Source: Pestalotiopsis fici W106-1 (Eukaryota; Ascomycota; Sordariomycetes; Amphisphaeriales; Sporocadaceae). From it: a DNA stretch of 64,000 nt. The stretch is from positions 3,794,942 through 3,858,941 of the forward strand of contig NW_006917095.1 of NCBI RefSeq assembly GCF_000516985.1. Direction: 5' to 3'. The notes under the pieces are model-generated. The model made no database searches. It was given only the letters and a program-made list of their open reading frames with translations, and was not told the DNA's origin. The position numbers and the translations under genes were made by a program. Shown in pieces: positions 11,385 to 23,501 of this stretch; position 1 is the first letter of the stretch, and every line of letters starts with the position of its first letter.

Positions 11385-13439
11385 GTTGGATGCGGTTTGC
11401 ACGGGCTGGGCAAGTAGAGGAGGGGAGATGGGTCTGGCAACAGGATCAAACACTGTAAATCTACAGACAAGATGAGCGGATGAGAAACAACGAAATCAAT
11501 CGCCTGCAAATATACTCGAAATGCGCACAAGCAATTATTGAATACCTACAGGTTTAGAAGATCCGACAGGTCCGTTATCTCGGGCTCGCGTTAGAGCTCG
11601 CTCTCTTTGACTAGATCCAGGGAGCGACGCTGGAACAGCTCCCAGAACGGCATAATGATGTCACTGCACCAGTCCGTTACTCAGCCCAGACCCAACTACC
11701 CTACACCTACCCTTGTCCGACAGCAGATATCCTTGGCTAAACGACGCATCTCAGTCACTGGATTTGGGTCTATCATACTAGCAGCAAGCATCGTCATAGT
11801 CAGTACAGTAGTTGTGTCGGTCATGATCGAGAACATGGTCGACGTCTTGCTCAGCTCCGCATCCGAATTTTCTGTAATAATACACCTCTTTTGTCACGCG
11901 CTATTTGGCGACCTCGATGGCGACGGGATCCCCGGCTTGCACGGAGTTTGGTGCAGCGTGGTGGAGATACGAGTGCTCCAGTACCTACGGGCGATCCCGA
12001 AGCGCTAATAAGCTTCGCAGTCCTTATCTTATCCCCCTCTTAGTTGCATGTTATACTATTCCTATACTCCTGCCAAGATGCACGTTCGGCAATAGCAGTC
12101 TTGCGAAATAAATGACAGTAATCGAGCCTGACTGGGACTCCAACATCAAAATGACTGGAAACGACGACAATCAACTAAGTACAGTTCTATTCTTGGCTTG
12201 GGACTGACGAGACGATGCTGGAAAAGGTCTTGACTCTGTAGCCCTCAAACCTATCTCCAATATTCATGCGGGTTACGAGAGAACCACATCAAAGTGCCTC
12301 CTTGAGCACGAGGAAGAACGAACCACATTCTGTATTTTCCTGGTGTCTTTCTGTAACAACAGACATATGTTACCCATGTCATATTCTCAGTAATTGACTG
12401 ACCAGTATCTTTCCAAGACTTCTTGCAATCTAGAAGGGGCTAGCCTGCAGCAATGGTTCAGTAAGTACTCGAAAATAAACGTTACCAGGCAATGGTAGAC
12501 TCGTCGAGATATCTGGTTTTGAATGCATCAAGCTCACACAGATAATAATTTACATGGCAGTTGCTTTAAAACTGTGGGCAAGGTCCATTTCCGTGTACGT
12601 CTCGCTACCTGGTGATGATTGAACCGCCGATCCTGTTTCCCCCTTCCCATACAGCCTTCTAATGCCCTTTTCTATTAAGGCATAAATAAATAGTTACAAG
12701 TACCAAATAGAATGGTTACAGCGAATAGATATAAATGAAATGAGACAAAACGGTCTACAACAAAGGTAGGTTTCATGATTCCACAAGTAAAACATTAGAC
12801 GCTTGGGGAGATGGCTTATTATTGTATTTGGCTACCAATGTCATTTTCGTGGTCTGGAAGGAGCAAAACCTTTCTATCCAACCAAGTTTCTACTTCCTGT
12901 GGCAATATTGATCAGAAGCCAAATGAAATGAAGCGGTGTGATATGTACTGTATACTGTGCTGTCTAATTTGCCATTGCTCGTATAATCTACTTGCGTGCC
13001 AATGAATTTTGGATGGTATCCTGTACAGAGTGATAGTTCTACTGCTATTATTTGTAGTTGCCAATTTCAGGCCTCTTTTCGCGTAAGGAAATAATAATTA
13101 GTATCGACGTATTTAAGAACAATCACTGAATTCCCAAGCAAATCAGAACAATCATCTGTCACTCGGTCTATCTTCGCTTGGTTGTAGGGACAATCAAATA
13201 TCGGTTTCTCTGCATGTCAACCGGAGTTTGCCAGTATCCAAACGTGACCTCGTACTTTCCACGATTTTTCCAGTCCCAAACCCCATCCTGTTGCACCTTT
13301 AGTTCGAAACGACCCAACAATATCTACACACTCTATTCAAGCTTTTCCCACCGCCATTGGACCACGTCTCAAAGAACGACTTTCAAATCCAACTCCATCT
13401 ACTCAAATCTACGAACCCTATTTCATTCGATCAGGCAAA
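11385..13439. other. Intergenic, divergent promoters
   Basis: Two kilobases between the divergent phosphate carrier and the 134-aa protein gene. The last 250 nt before 13440 are pyrimidine-rich, as in fungal 5' leaders. An open frame at 11607-12008 lacks recognisable domains. I see no gene. Confidence 0.45.
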
Positions 13440-13978
13440 ATGGCTACTGACAAGGGCGCGAAGAACGCTCTCAATCTTGGCGACTTGACCAATAATGACC
13501 TTCGTCTCGTTGCCATTGCTTGGAACTGCCTAGAGGACAGCAAGGCAAGTAATTCCACCTTTTCTCCCTCCCGGAAGCTTTGGCACAAGATGGACCGAAC
13601 GTTGCGTCGGCCATCCAATCCATTACTCAGTGTCGATCCACGGCATTTCTACAATGTTGCTAATTTCTGTTTCTCTAGATCGACCTGGACAAGTTCACTG
13701 CGGCAACCGGCTACGCCAACCCGACCAGTGCCCGAGTTTGCTTCAACGCAACCAAGCGCAAGCTCACCACCTTCTTCAACACCATCAGCAATGCGGGCGA
13801 TGCAACCATTGCTCCCTCTCCCAAGCGCAAGGGCGCCGACAACACCGCTGATAACTCTGTACCCGCTGCCAAAAAGGGAAGAACTACGAAGAAGTCGCGC
13901 GCCAAGGCTAAGAATGTCAAGAACGAGGATGCCGATGTTCAGGAAGAGGCCGACGTTCTGGAGGATGGCGAGATCTAG
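13440..13978 (+). CDS. Small fungal protein with basic C-terminus, unknown function
   Basis: Two exons, 13440-13544 and 13679-13978, giving 134 aa. The first intron uses GC at its donor (AAG|GCAAGT) and TCTAG at its acceptor; this is the only join that keeps the frame DSK-IDLDKFTAATGYANPT. The N-terminal half (NNDLRLVAIAWNCLEDSK, GYANPTSARVCFNATKRKL) resembles a helical domain common in short fungal proteins, with 'DLRL-AIAW-C' followed by 'GY-x5-AR'. The C-terminal half has basic clusters (KKGRTTKKSRAKAK) that could act as a nuclear signal, then an acidic end. No enzyme motif is visible. A nuclear or chromatin role is a guess from composition only. Confidence 0.8.
13545..13678 (+). other. 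GC-AG intron
   Basis: Donor AAG|GCAAGT at 13545 and acceptor CTCTAG ending at 13678. The GT four bases further on (GTAATT) would break the downstream frame, so the GC donor is preferred. Confidence 0.75.
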
Positions 13979-14779
13979 GATCAGACATAGTCTAATACTC
14001 GGGATGAATCTTTGAGCGGCGGCAATAGCACAAAAGTACTGGCAAATTCTCACGCCATGGCTCAGCATACTGGTTCAGGGTCTGTTTAGGATGGATGTTG
14101 CGACAAAACTCCATACGTCTAATGGGTTCCTTGTAATGCTTGGTTTCATAGGTACCTACTGAAGATCAGATTGAGGTCACTAAGCAGTGGGCAGCTCGAT
14201 AATTGTATACAGTTAACCACTGCCTCGTAACAAAAGCCTCATATGGGCGCGTGAAACAATGCGATTCCTACAAAGGTGGTGATATAACAGCAAGAGTCCC
14301 TCCGCAACCTGTGCTGATGATCCAAGAAATCTGGGAGCTTCTCGGAATCGACATACTCAGCACTGAAACACAGGTACATGATATGCCTGACGTCTTGCAG
14401 CTTCTATACATAATTACGATTGCAAGTTACTCCTTCACTTGGGAATGAATGAGGTGACGAGGCTCAATACTCCCATCATATGATCAAAACCTGAAAGCCA
14501 CGAATGGGACATGTCCATTTATTACCGGGCTGATTCATTTTTACGTCGAGTGTGTTTGACCCCGCACTTGAAGGATTCACCTTAGGAAGGTAATAAGTAG
14601 GTCAGACCGCCCCGACTACAACAGCTTTTGTATAATAAACAGATTTTGTTCATTGCTTGGCGCCAAGTCCGAATTCTCTGGTCTTATATTGCGCTTCCAG
14701 CTCACATTGTGTTTAGCCAACGAGAAATTCTTTTGCATAATATCAAGTTGCTTACTAGTGCATCTCCAGCTCTCCCGCC
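13979..14779. other. Intergenic between two right-running genes
   Basis: 3' flank of the 134-aa gene and promoter of the next one. No coding signal seen. Confidence 0.45.
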
Positions 14780-15766
14780 ATGTCAGACTTCCCACTCCCC
14801 CCTCGGCCAGCAACACCTCAGGTCCTAGTCCACCGACTTCCTGACAAGATTGAAGACTCTGACAACTCACGCAAGCCTGAGAAATATGTTGTCCTCATCT
14901 CAGGCTCCACGAACGCACCGGGGAAGGTCCAGATTGCACGGGAGGTATCTGCCGCCTTGTCTTGTGCTTTCTATCTTGGCGACAGCATGCACGAGTCTGC
15001 CGCCAAAGCTGCAAGTGTTGGGTTCAACCGCCAGATGCCCACGACTGGAATGAGTAGTGATGCTGGTGCAGTCGAATCACCGACACCATTGGGTCCAAAC
15101 GAAGCACGCTATCAGCGCATGTGGCTATCCAAGATGACTCGCACTGGGCTTCTCTTTCCCGAGAAGTCTCGAGCGGCAGGTGAGGGCTTCTCGGGTTTTG
15201 GAGGCGCTTCGTCTACTTCAACGAGTCGCAGAGGTTCTGCAAGCTCAGTCGCTTCCGTCTCGTCAAGCGCAGCACCGGGATCCAGCATTGCGAGCAGCCG
15301 ACGCGAGTCCACGAGCTTTGCACACTCAGGACCCCCAGCTTCAAGCACCTTTTCATCAGAGGGTCCCGTAGCTAACCTCCATACGTCAATCCCACCGTCC
15401 GAGAAGGAGCGTCGTCGACTTGCTAATCCCGTGCTCATGGTGCTTACACACCCAGAGCTGGAACAGTGGCACCGAGACGCCATTAGAAAAGCCGTCAAGG
15501 ACTACAGCATTGGCATCATCTTTGTGCCCCTTGAACGTGGCTCTGATGAAGGTGGTGATGAGGAAGAACTGCCTATTCTTCGACCGCTCGACCCAACAAC
15601 CATGACCAGTTTCCCGACTTCTTTTAGAGCCTTTGCCAGCAACGCACGCCGGGTACCTAGCCTAGATGAAGAATTGAAGCTTAACATCGACATAGAAAAT
15701 GATATGGAGGGGCAGATAGCTGAGATCACCGAGTCGGTACGAGACATGATTAATATTGAGGTTTAA
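14780..15766 (+). CDS. Gluconokinase-like protein with degenerate P-loop
   Basis: Single exon, 328 aa. Residues 36-50 read YVVLISGSTNAPGKV, which resembles the Walker A of gluconokinase-type small-molecule kinases, but the Ser/Thr after GK is Val50. It is followed by ALSCAFYLGDSMHESAA (59-75), like the kinase segment 'LxCxFxxGDxLH'. A Ser-rich low-complexity insert (about 140-205) interrupts the fold. LMVLTHPELEQWHRDAIRKA and GIIFVPLERG then resemble the 'CSALKRxYRDxLR' and 'FVYLxG' parts of gluconokinases. The layout suggests descent from that kinase family with loss of phosphate binding, so a non-catalytic role is likely. No partner is evident. The gene converges with the MFS transporter 110 nt downstream. 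Fold assignment is moderate; function is unknown. Confidence 0.7.
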   Translation: MSDFPLPPRPATPQVLVHRLPDKIEDSDNSRKPEKYVVLISGSTNAPGKVQIAREVSAALSCAFYLGDSMHESAAKAASVGFNRQMPTTGMSSDAGAVESPTPLGPNEARYQRMWLSKMTRTGLLFPEKSRAAGEGFSGFGGASSTSTSRRGSASSVASVSSSAAPGSSIASSRRESTSFAHSGPPASSTFSSEGPVANLHTSIPPSEKERRRLANPVLMVLTHPELEQWHRDAIRKAVKDYSIGIIFVPLERGSDEGGDEEELPILRPLDPTTMTSFPTSFRAFASNARRVPSLDEELKLNIDIENDMEGQIAEITESVRDMINIEV

Positions 15767-15876
15767 ATTCAGCTTGTTGTTTCGAAGTGTACTTCTTTCT
15801 TGTCGAAGTCGCTATTTAAATAAACACAAAATCTACCGAAAGAATATAAGCCCAGTAAATACAAGCACTCGTTTCG

Positions 15877-17545
15877 CTAAGCCTTTGCCTCAACAGCATC
15901 AGTTACAGGCTCTTCATGATGCTTCTCCATCACGGCCTGTATCTCAGCTACAAGTCTGGATTCGCCCTTCTTGGTCTTCCAGGGCTTGGGCCCGTCCTTC
16001 GAGAACATGAGCTCGACCTCCTCCAGGGTCTTGCCGCACGTCTCAGGGTAAAAGGCAAAGAACCAGGCGGCCGCCGCAATGCAGAGCACACCAAACACGA
16101 TAAACAGGTTCCACTTGATATTGATGAAGCCGGGTGGCGTAAACATGCCCAAGGCAAAGTTAAAAATCCAGTTGGACAGAGCGGCAAGAGACATGCCGGT
16201 TGCGCGTGTCCCTAGAGACCAGACTTCGGCCGCATAAATCCAGCATACGGGGGCCAAGGTTAAGGCGTAGACGACAATCAAAAGGTATGAAAAGACGATT
16301 ACAGTATTGGCCGGTGCTCCACTGGTAACGGCAAAGATGACGTTCGGATTGCCATCGACGCCATCGGGCACGGAGTAGTTGTGGGCGGCCATGACACCTC
16401 CAATGACAAAATGACAGAAGCCCATGCCGAGGGCACCCCATACCAGTAGAGTCCGCCGTCCGGTCTTGTCAATGAAGAGCCACATGACGCCGGTGAAGAT
16501 GATAAAGACGGCATACTGTACCCCGGATGTCACCATGCCTACGTTACCCGAAAGACCCGCCATTTCCGCAATGTATGTGAGGTAGTACACAATGACGTTT
16601 GCCCCGGCCAGTTGCTGTAAGACTTTGATCAGCTCATGTTTCTATTTCAAGTCACAGTGACGGCTATTACTCACCTGCCAGGCTTGAACTGACATACCAG
16701 CCAAAGTACGCTTCCACATGCCATTTTTGATGAACTTTCTCCAGCCCTTGCCGGCCTCGCGCTCCGCAATGAGAGTAGTTGAGATCTCGTTCCACTCGGC
16801 AATGACAAGAGGATCGTCAATATTCCCTCCGGCCTGGATCCGAGCTAGAGTCTCAATGGCCTCCTTGTCACGGCCAACCTTTGCAAGCCATCTCGGCGAG
16901 CGCGGCAAGAAGGGCAGACCCAGGAGCAGGAAGAAGGCAGGGATGAACTGGGTGCCCCAGGCAGTTCTAAAAGAAGCTTTTCCGTCGATAAAAGTGCAGC
17001 CGTAGCCGATAAAGTACATGACCAAGATACCAAACTCGATAGCGAGCTGTTGGATAATGACGATAGAACCACGCTTTTCCGCTTTGGCGATCTCGGCCAG
17101 GTAGACAGGAACCTGAGACGAGGTGATTCCAACCGTTATACCATTGATTACGCGACCGGCTATCAGGGTTCCCGAGTTCCCTGCCGCGACTTGTACAGCT
17201 GTACCAATGAGCCAGAAGAAACAGGCGATGAAGATGGAGTCGCGGCGACCGATCTTGTCAGATAAAGGACCAGCGACTGCTGACCCCAAGACAGAACCAG
17301 CAGCGAGGGCCGAACCGATTGCACCTTGTAAGGCTCCCGCAGGCTTATTGAAAAAGTCGAGATATTGCTGCGAGGTGACAATGGCAGCAATGGATGAAAT
17401 ATCAAACCCAAAACTGTAAATCATGAGTGAGTCCTCTAGTTCGGACAAACATTTTGTTCCAGGATACGTCTTACAGAGCACCACCTAGTGTGGCGATAAT
17501 AGCCACGAAGTGGACATTATAAATTTTTGGGAACGTGATCCCCAT
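15877..17545 (-). CDS. MFS sugar-type transporter
   Basis: Three exons: 17475-17545, 16675-17413 and 15877-16614, giving 515 aa. About twelve membrane segments are visible. Sugar-porter signatures are present: PLSDKIGRRDS after TM2, PRSPRWLAK at the start of the central loop, IDKTGRRTLL after TM8 and YPETCGKTLEEVE after TM12. The start MGITFPKIYNVHFVAIIATL precedes GGALFGFDISS, split by the first intron, as usual in fungal hexose and pentose transporters. It should act in the plasma membrane by proton symport or facilitated diffusion. The substrate (glucose, xylose, galactose, quinate or other) cannot be set from sequence. The gene end is only 110 nt from the convergent gluconokinase-like gene. 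Confidence 0.9.
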
Positions 17546-19489
17546 GATCAATAATGAAATGTCAAGATGAATCCAGGCTCATACAAGAGGCAACGTATAA
17601 CGCGCCCAATATGTTGATGTAGCAATATTCAAAACGGAATCGAGGAAGAGACACAAAAGGATGAGGTCTTGAGGAGGGCTCGAGGTGCGTCCCAGCTGGC
17701 CGGTAGCTATACTTTATCCTGGGCAACGTAACCCCCAACTCATATGCCTTGGAAGCACTTCGCAGGGATGGGAAGTGTTTACAACGCCAATCCTACTATG
17801 CATCATCGAAACATCCGGCCCCAGTCCAAGTCCCACGAATGGGACCACGAGCTCGACAGGCTCAAATGGGCCCTCTAACTCCAGACTTGACCCTAGCCAA
17901 GTTACACAATTCCGGATTATTATGCTCGAGTCGAATATTCATCCCCACATGCGACATTCACCTATTGGCTGGTGAATGGACTTGGGGCCGAAAGACTGGG
18001 AATTGAGGTGGTTTGTACGTAACCTGTAACTTACACGCCAAGAATTGGAGAATGCACCGCCCGTGTACGAGGGATGGCAATAGAGGGTGGCCATGAAAGA
18101 GCGGACAAGCAGTGAAGGTCCCAAGACTCCAAGAGTTTATGTGAACCTTGTTCTCCAAACTCATGCAGCATGGAGTATAGTTTATGGCCGCCCAAACTAA
18201 TCTGGTCTGACCACAATGTAGCCACCCGAGTGAGAGGAAAAGTAAGCTGATCTAGCAGCGATAGCTGGATTCTCGAACAGAGGTTACGCAAGTAGAGGTT
18301 CCCAAATTCTTTCACAGGAATAGTCACTCTACTTCGTACGGACACAAGCATGATCTCAGCTTGGCTTGCGGGGTCTTTGACTTGTCATGGATCCGATCCA
18401 AGAGTTCGTGGGGTAGTCGAACCAAAATCGCAATTGGTGCGCCTATTCCTCACCTTGGTATGGCAACAATATAGTGTCATTTGTTTCACAAGTGGATTGA
18501 AACTGCCGAACGAATACCGGGCCGGCTTGCCACCTAGGACCCCCAAACGTAGGAACTAGGGTTGTATAGAGGCGTGTAGCCACCACAAATCGTAGCCTAC
18601 GTCGATGAATCATGTTGCCTTCGCGATTTTTGGAGCCCGATTAAGAATCCGGGGTATGCACCAATCTCAGCACCTTGGCCTATCCATACGGTCCGTGACT
18701 AGCGAGTATGTCCGTGGGTCTTATTTGGACCTTTTAAGACCGTTGAGCACAAACTTGCAGCTACGACAGGGGTACAATGCAACTGGTTCGCGAGTGAGCA
18801 TTGGCGGGGGAGGCTGGTCGCAGTACGATGTACAAAGTACATACTCTGAAGATTTGAGACCCGCGAAGAAAGAGTGTGCTCAAACGTATGCTGCAGGTGA
18901 ATAACAATCCTACGCTCCCTTCATGCAGGATCTGCAAGCTGTTGCTAATCATATGATGAAGCCAAGCGGGAGCGTATTCTTGGCCATCGGGAGAATTGCT
19001 CGATATGGTTCGAATCTCCCATGCTATACAGAACCAGTCATCCCTACGCCATCTTTTCGGTGGAACAGCTGAAATTATTCACACAGCCTCTTTTGCATTG
19101 GAATAGTTTCTATCGGTCATTTCGCAAGAAGATGAATTTCAGTAGACAAGTACAACCAGATCGTGCTTTGGCTAATTCATTTCTACTCGGTAGATTTATC
19201 ATAGCCGTGTACTAGTCACCAGACCGCTCATACTGCTTGTGTGGCATAACGTCGCACAGTTTTGAAGTCAGTGGTGGTTTGGGGGCATATATTTGTCAGA
19301 CCTTCACCTCTACAGCTGAACTGTCTGCATCACGCAGAGTTCGTAGTGGGTTGCCAGACAATGATATCAGCCGCAAGATATAAGATATAATACCAAACTA
19401 TGCTTGCAAACAGTATCCAGAGTGATCTTATCGGTAATCCGCCGCTTAGTGTCTGTTCAAGTACGTTCTAGGGATCATGACCGCGGTGC
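17546..19489. other. Gene-free flank
   Basis: Short open frames occur on both strands (for example 17685-18006 and 18031-18351) but none has domains, codon bias or splice structure. The first few hundred bases should contain the transporter promoter. Nothing else can be supported. Confidence 0.45.
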
Positions 19490-20225
19490 ACTCATTTTGC
19501 TCATGCAATTATTTCTTCTTTTATTTTTTTTCAACCATAATGCGGTTCTTGAAGTAAAAAGTGCGCTCAGAAACCAAAGAGTTTTCTTAACGACAGATTC
19601 GATGTCCTTGTTAAATTCAAAGCTGCTGGCTGGAAACGAACATTCTTTATCAGCTTACCGTAGAAGTCCAATCCTAATTGCGTCTTACGTGATGCTAATT
19701 AGGAAAAGAAGCCATCCTTTTAAAGATACGCGGCATTCGAAATATTCACGGAGCACCAAAGGGCAAACTGTTTTAAAAAAAAAAACCGCTTTAAGCCTTA
19801 TACGCTTACCACTCTGTGGCTACGATAAGAAAATAATAATAAATAATAATATTAAAAGAAAAAGAAAATTACGTTATTAAGTAATTTTATTATTATTTAT
19901 GCATTTTTCTTTTCTTTTTTTTCTTTTTTCTTATAAACTTTTTTCTTTAAAAAAAAAGGGTGGATTTTTGCCGTTATTATTAATAAAGTAATATTACTTA
20001 AATTTTAGTTTTTTAATAATTTACCTTTTAAGCATCCGTAAATAATATAATATATTAATAATGAAATTTATATATAAGGATTAATATATTTTCGTGAATT
20101 AATGAACTAATTTAATCCTGTCGCTATGTTGCGATTATGAATACGAAAAGCCCGGGTTAAATTGTAACTCTTTTGGTAATAATAATAATAATAACGTGTG
20201 ATTCTCAAGATAATAGCTCAAACAA
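19490..20225. repeat. AT-rich block, possible RIP-mutated relic
   Basis: Base composition changes abruptly. From about 19490, and most strongly 19820-20125, the sequence is almost only A and T, with ATT/AAT trinucleotide runs and A or T homopolymers, while flanks on both sides are of ordinary mixed composition. Such islands in Pezizomycotina are usually transposon remains converted by repeat-induced point mutation (C to T). No terminal repeats or recognisable transposase fragments could be seen. A simple low-complexity expansion is the alternative. Confidence 0.55.
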
Positions 20226-20351
20226 AACCACAGACCAATTGCGTTCTTAAAGGCTGTTGAATAATTTGTTAATTGCCTAATGAGTCAATCACACAATTTA
20301 CTGCATGCGCTGTTATATGTTGTGTGCAGTCTCGCATAATATATACGTGCA

Positions 20352-21718
20352 TCAAATGTTCATCTCCCTGTACTCGTTCCATTCTGTACCTTTCCAAAAT
20401 TTCTTACCCCCACTGAAAGAATGTTCGATCTTTTCTTTTGCCAGTATAGCCATGCGTCGCTCGAAATCGACAATTTTCTCTGGAGTGATGCCTTGTTCAG
20501 CGATAGTTTCCGCCAGGTCAGCTGCAGTACGTATTGCAGTATCAGCACCTGATCCTCCCACTGCGATTTTCGTCGTCAGTATATCTTCACAAGAAAGCAA
20601 AAGGGATAGAGTGGATGGGTATTCATGTTCATTTTGCAATACAGGGAAGATCTGAATATCTTCCACATACAGTTTTGTTCGAGGAAAAGACAAGAAATAC
20701 ACAGAGTTGAATTGTACTGGGATTTCTTACTGGGACTCATTGGATGCGCTGCATCCCCGATGAGAACAACACTCTTGGTTCCAATACCTGAGCAGATTTC
20801 TATATCTGGTATGCTGGATAAGACCCAAACACAAGCTGATCGCTCATGTGATGCCGAGGAAAATAGAGCCTTTAGTGTAGGGTGCCAGGCCTTGGTCGCA
20901 TCCATCAAATACCGTTGCTTCTCTTCCGTCGTTTTGGGCAATTCTGCCGAGAATTGTCCTTTAGCTGTGCATATAACCCAATACAAATAATCTTGGAATT
21001 CGGGTAACCTGAGTTGCGACTTATGAGCCAAGCTAATTGGCCAGTACATTGGTTCAACAATGGCTTGAACATTGGCATCGTTGTCAAGGTACATGCACCA
21101 GCTTAGGAGGTCTTGTGATAAGTACTCCTTGAGACTTTCTGTCATTGGGGTTCGCCCCCACAAGACCCAACGATCCAAGTCAAGAAACTTGCGTTCGGGC
21201 TGCAGTTGTCTGCGAACATGACTCTTGATGCCATCTGCCCCAACAAGGAGCCTCCCGATCACATGCGAGCCATCCTTGATATGGACCTGAATATGTTGAT
21301 CAATAGTTGTAAATGATTTGAACTCCTTCCCATACTCGATGGCATCTTCAATATCCAGGGTAAATAACATGCGGAACCATGTCCTGTCCATCGGTATAGA
21401 GACTGGATCTACTGGCTTGGGTCTCGAAAAGTCGAGATTCCTGGTATCGACGTATCTTGGCTCGATCCGGGGTACGCCAGGTGCCGTGCTTGCGAATATG
21501 TTTTTGAGTTCAGACGACAGGACGGTACTCAGAGCTTCTTGACCCTCTTTCGACACACGGAAACGATGCCCCTGAGATGAGTGCGATTTTGGATGGCGTT
21601 CAAAGAGGCGAAAAGGTATTGACCGAAGGCGTAAGCCTTGCGCCAGCGTAAGGCCAGCCACACCCGCGCCAATGATGATGATTGGCGGTCGTTGCATTGA
21701 GCTTGCGTTCATGGTCAT
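20352..21718 (-). CDS. FAD-dependent monooxygenase
   Basis: Two exons, 20731-21718 and 20352-20560, giving 398 aa. The N-terminus carries the Rossmann dinucleotide motif GAGVAG (17-22, after PPIIII). The DG motif appears as VGADGIKSHVR and the FAD ribityl-binding GD motif as VLIGDAAHPMSP, with the intron falling directly after it. This is the salicylate or para-hydroxybenzoate hydroxylase class of flavoprotein monooxygenases, which use NAD(P)H and O2 to hydroxylate or epoxidise small molecules. The C-terminus is intact. In fungi such enzymes often act in secondary metabolism or aromatic breakdown, but no other pathway gene lies next to it. It sits just beside the AT-rich block and diverges from the phosphate transporter. 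Substrate unknown. Confidence 0.88.
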
Positions 21719-23501
21719 AGCTTCGTCTTTGTGTGAGTTGAAGGTTGAAGTGATATGTCAAAACAAGTTCCTGAAGAAAGAAAATATACACCATGGTTCC
21801 ACGTAAGCATTGTGGAATCAAGTTATCGCTGGTGCTTACAGTACATTGAGGTGACCCCCCACCCAAGATTAAGGGTATTAGGAGTATGTAAGCAAGGGTT
21901 TTGCCAATGCGACCGCAAGTATCGGGTTACGCCATGACATACATTGATGGTATACTACAATTGCCGAGCATGTAGTTTTGGTGTTGAGTAATTTATCAAA
22001 GCCTTGAGGCGGATTGCTCATACATCTTGGAACCTTGCTATGACGTGGAGGGCAATTTATCAATATTATCAAGTCAATGTATTCTGCCAACGCAAGCTCC
22101 GCGAGAGGTCGCTCAACTATACCTACATCAATCAATGATGTATTGATAGAGCATTGCAAACCTCAATCACATTGTTTTTGGATCTAGGTGTGCTAATCAA
22201 TTGAGCTCGAGAACAATCTGTCCTTGGGAGGAACAATAAATTCAGCTTCATTTTGTTTTGGTATCAGCCCTCATCACGAAAACGACCATAGTTAGATTTA
22301 TTGGTTTGGCTATTCAAGTCCAAAGACGGCGCTAGTACTGGATGGTAGCCCGGCTCGCTGAGGTCGCTTACTAAACCTCATCGGTTGTGCATGAAAATAT
22401 GCGTTTCGTAAAGGTAAATATTGGTGATGCAAGCTCATGGCGACCACTAGAGCGTGGTATACTCGGCGTCCGACATCAATAAGAGACCGTCAATTCCAAT
22501 ATTGGGGCAGAGAGGCGAGCGAGGGCATCAACATGTACATTAGACACTAGCGTAGTAGTCCATTGCCCACATCGAAATGATACCGAGTCTGTATTGAAAT
22601 GAAGTGTTGGAGAAAGTGGTCAAGTGACTATTGCTCTGTTCAGTTTGTGAAACACGAGCTGACTTGTTTCTGTAGTCAGGTGAGATAGAGGGAGTAGCAA
22701 ATGAATCTGCTCCAACGACACACATGCATCGCCTGGCTTTCTTAATTCGTAGCTGGCTAGCTTCTCAGTACTCTGTAGGTGCTGAAGATTTCCGAGTTTT
22801 ACCAAGCCACAGTCCAGATATGACGATTCAAGCCATCCAAGGCCGACCCTCACCCCAGCGCACCTTGTTGGTGGCAGGCTTATTACCTGCAAGTACAGCG
22901 CCTACACGTGGACCTTGATTGAGCTTTTGGGGGCGGTTTCCGCCTCTGGCCCGGCATACATGGCAAATATCGGAGCCTGGAGCTCAACTAAGGCTCTACT
23001 GAGCCTTAGCTCCGAGGCGACCGCATTTTTCTGGGTCCATCGCGTTGTACCAGATAGCAACTTGGCAGGTAGTGTGGTAATACGCTCTCGCACACATTCA
23101 CCGATCGATCCATGGATTTATCTATTACGCATCTCTTGACTATCGTCTGTCCGGTCACAGGAAAACCTTGCTAAATGTGCTCAATTGATTGATCGCCAAA
23201 GATAAGGGCTTCCAATTTCACCATATCTTCCTCAAAGTCTTCCTCGTTTCACCCCTCCTCTCTCCGCGACATCGAACCTGCGCACCAAGCTACCCGCCCT
23301 GCCCGCCAAATTACGCTAAGCTTGAAGGATAGAGGAGGGAGTAGTAGCCCGAACGAGAACACTGCTCATTCCGGCGAGGAGATCGAGCTCATCGACTATC
23401 GAGACGTCTCGAAGCAGACATACAGGGCCGACGCGGGTCGAGAAGCACGCCGCCAGGCGAAACGCGAAGCAAAGAGGTGCTGGCTAGTCGAGCAGGACGA
23501 G
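21719..23501. other. Intergenic, divergent promoters
   Basis: Promoter region for the monooxygenase (left) and the SPX transporter (right). The last 300 nt before 23502 are C/T-rich like a 5' leader. An in-frame extension of the transporter to 23322 starts at a TTG and is not used. Short frames at 22620-23139 have no features. Confidence 0.45.

Noticed and set aside
11385..11453. N-terminal extension of the phosphate carrier
   Set aside because: It relies on a GTG start; the ATG at 11384 gives the usual N-terminus.
11607..12008. 133-codon frame with a hydrophobic centre
   Set aside because: Codon usage unlike neighbouring genes, no recognised family, lies in a divergent promoter region.
19007..19016. 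GGTTCGAATC, a tRNA T-loop-like sequence
   Set aside because: The T-stem does not pair (TATGG against CTCCC) and no acceptor stem or anticodon arm could be placed.
15877..21718. MFS transporter plus FAD monooxygenase as a small metabolite cluster
   Set aside because: The transporter is of the sugar-porter type, 2.8 kb of non-coding DNA separates them and no backbone synthase is present.
23322..23501. N-terminal extension of the SPX transporter
   Set aside because: It relies on a TTG start, while MKFSHS is the invariant SPX start.
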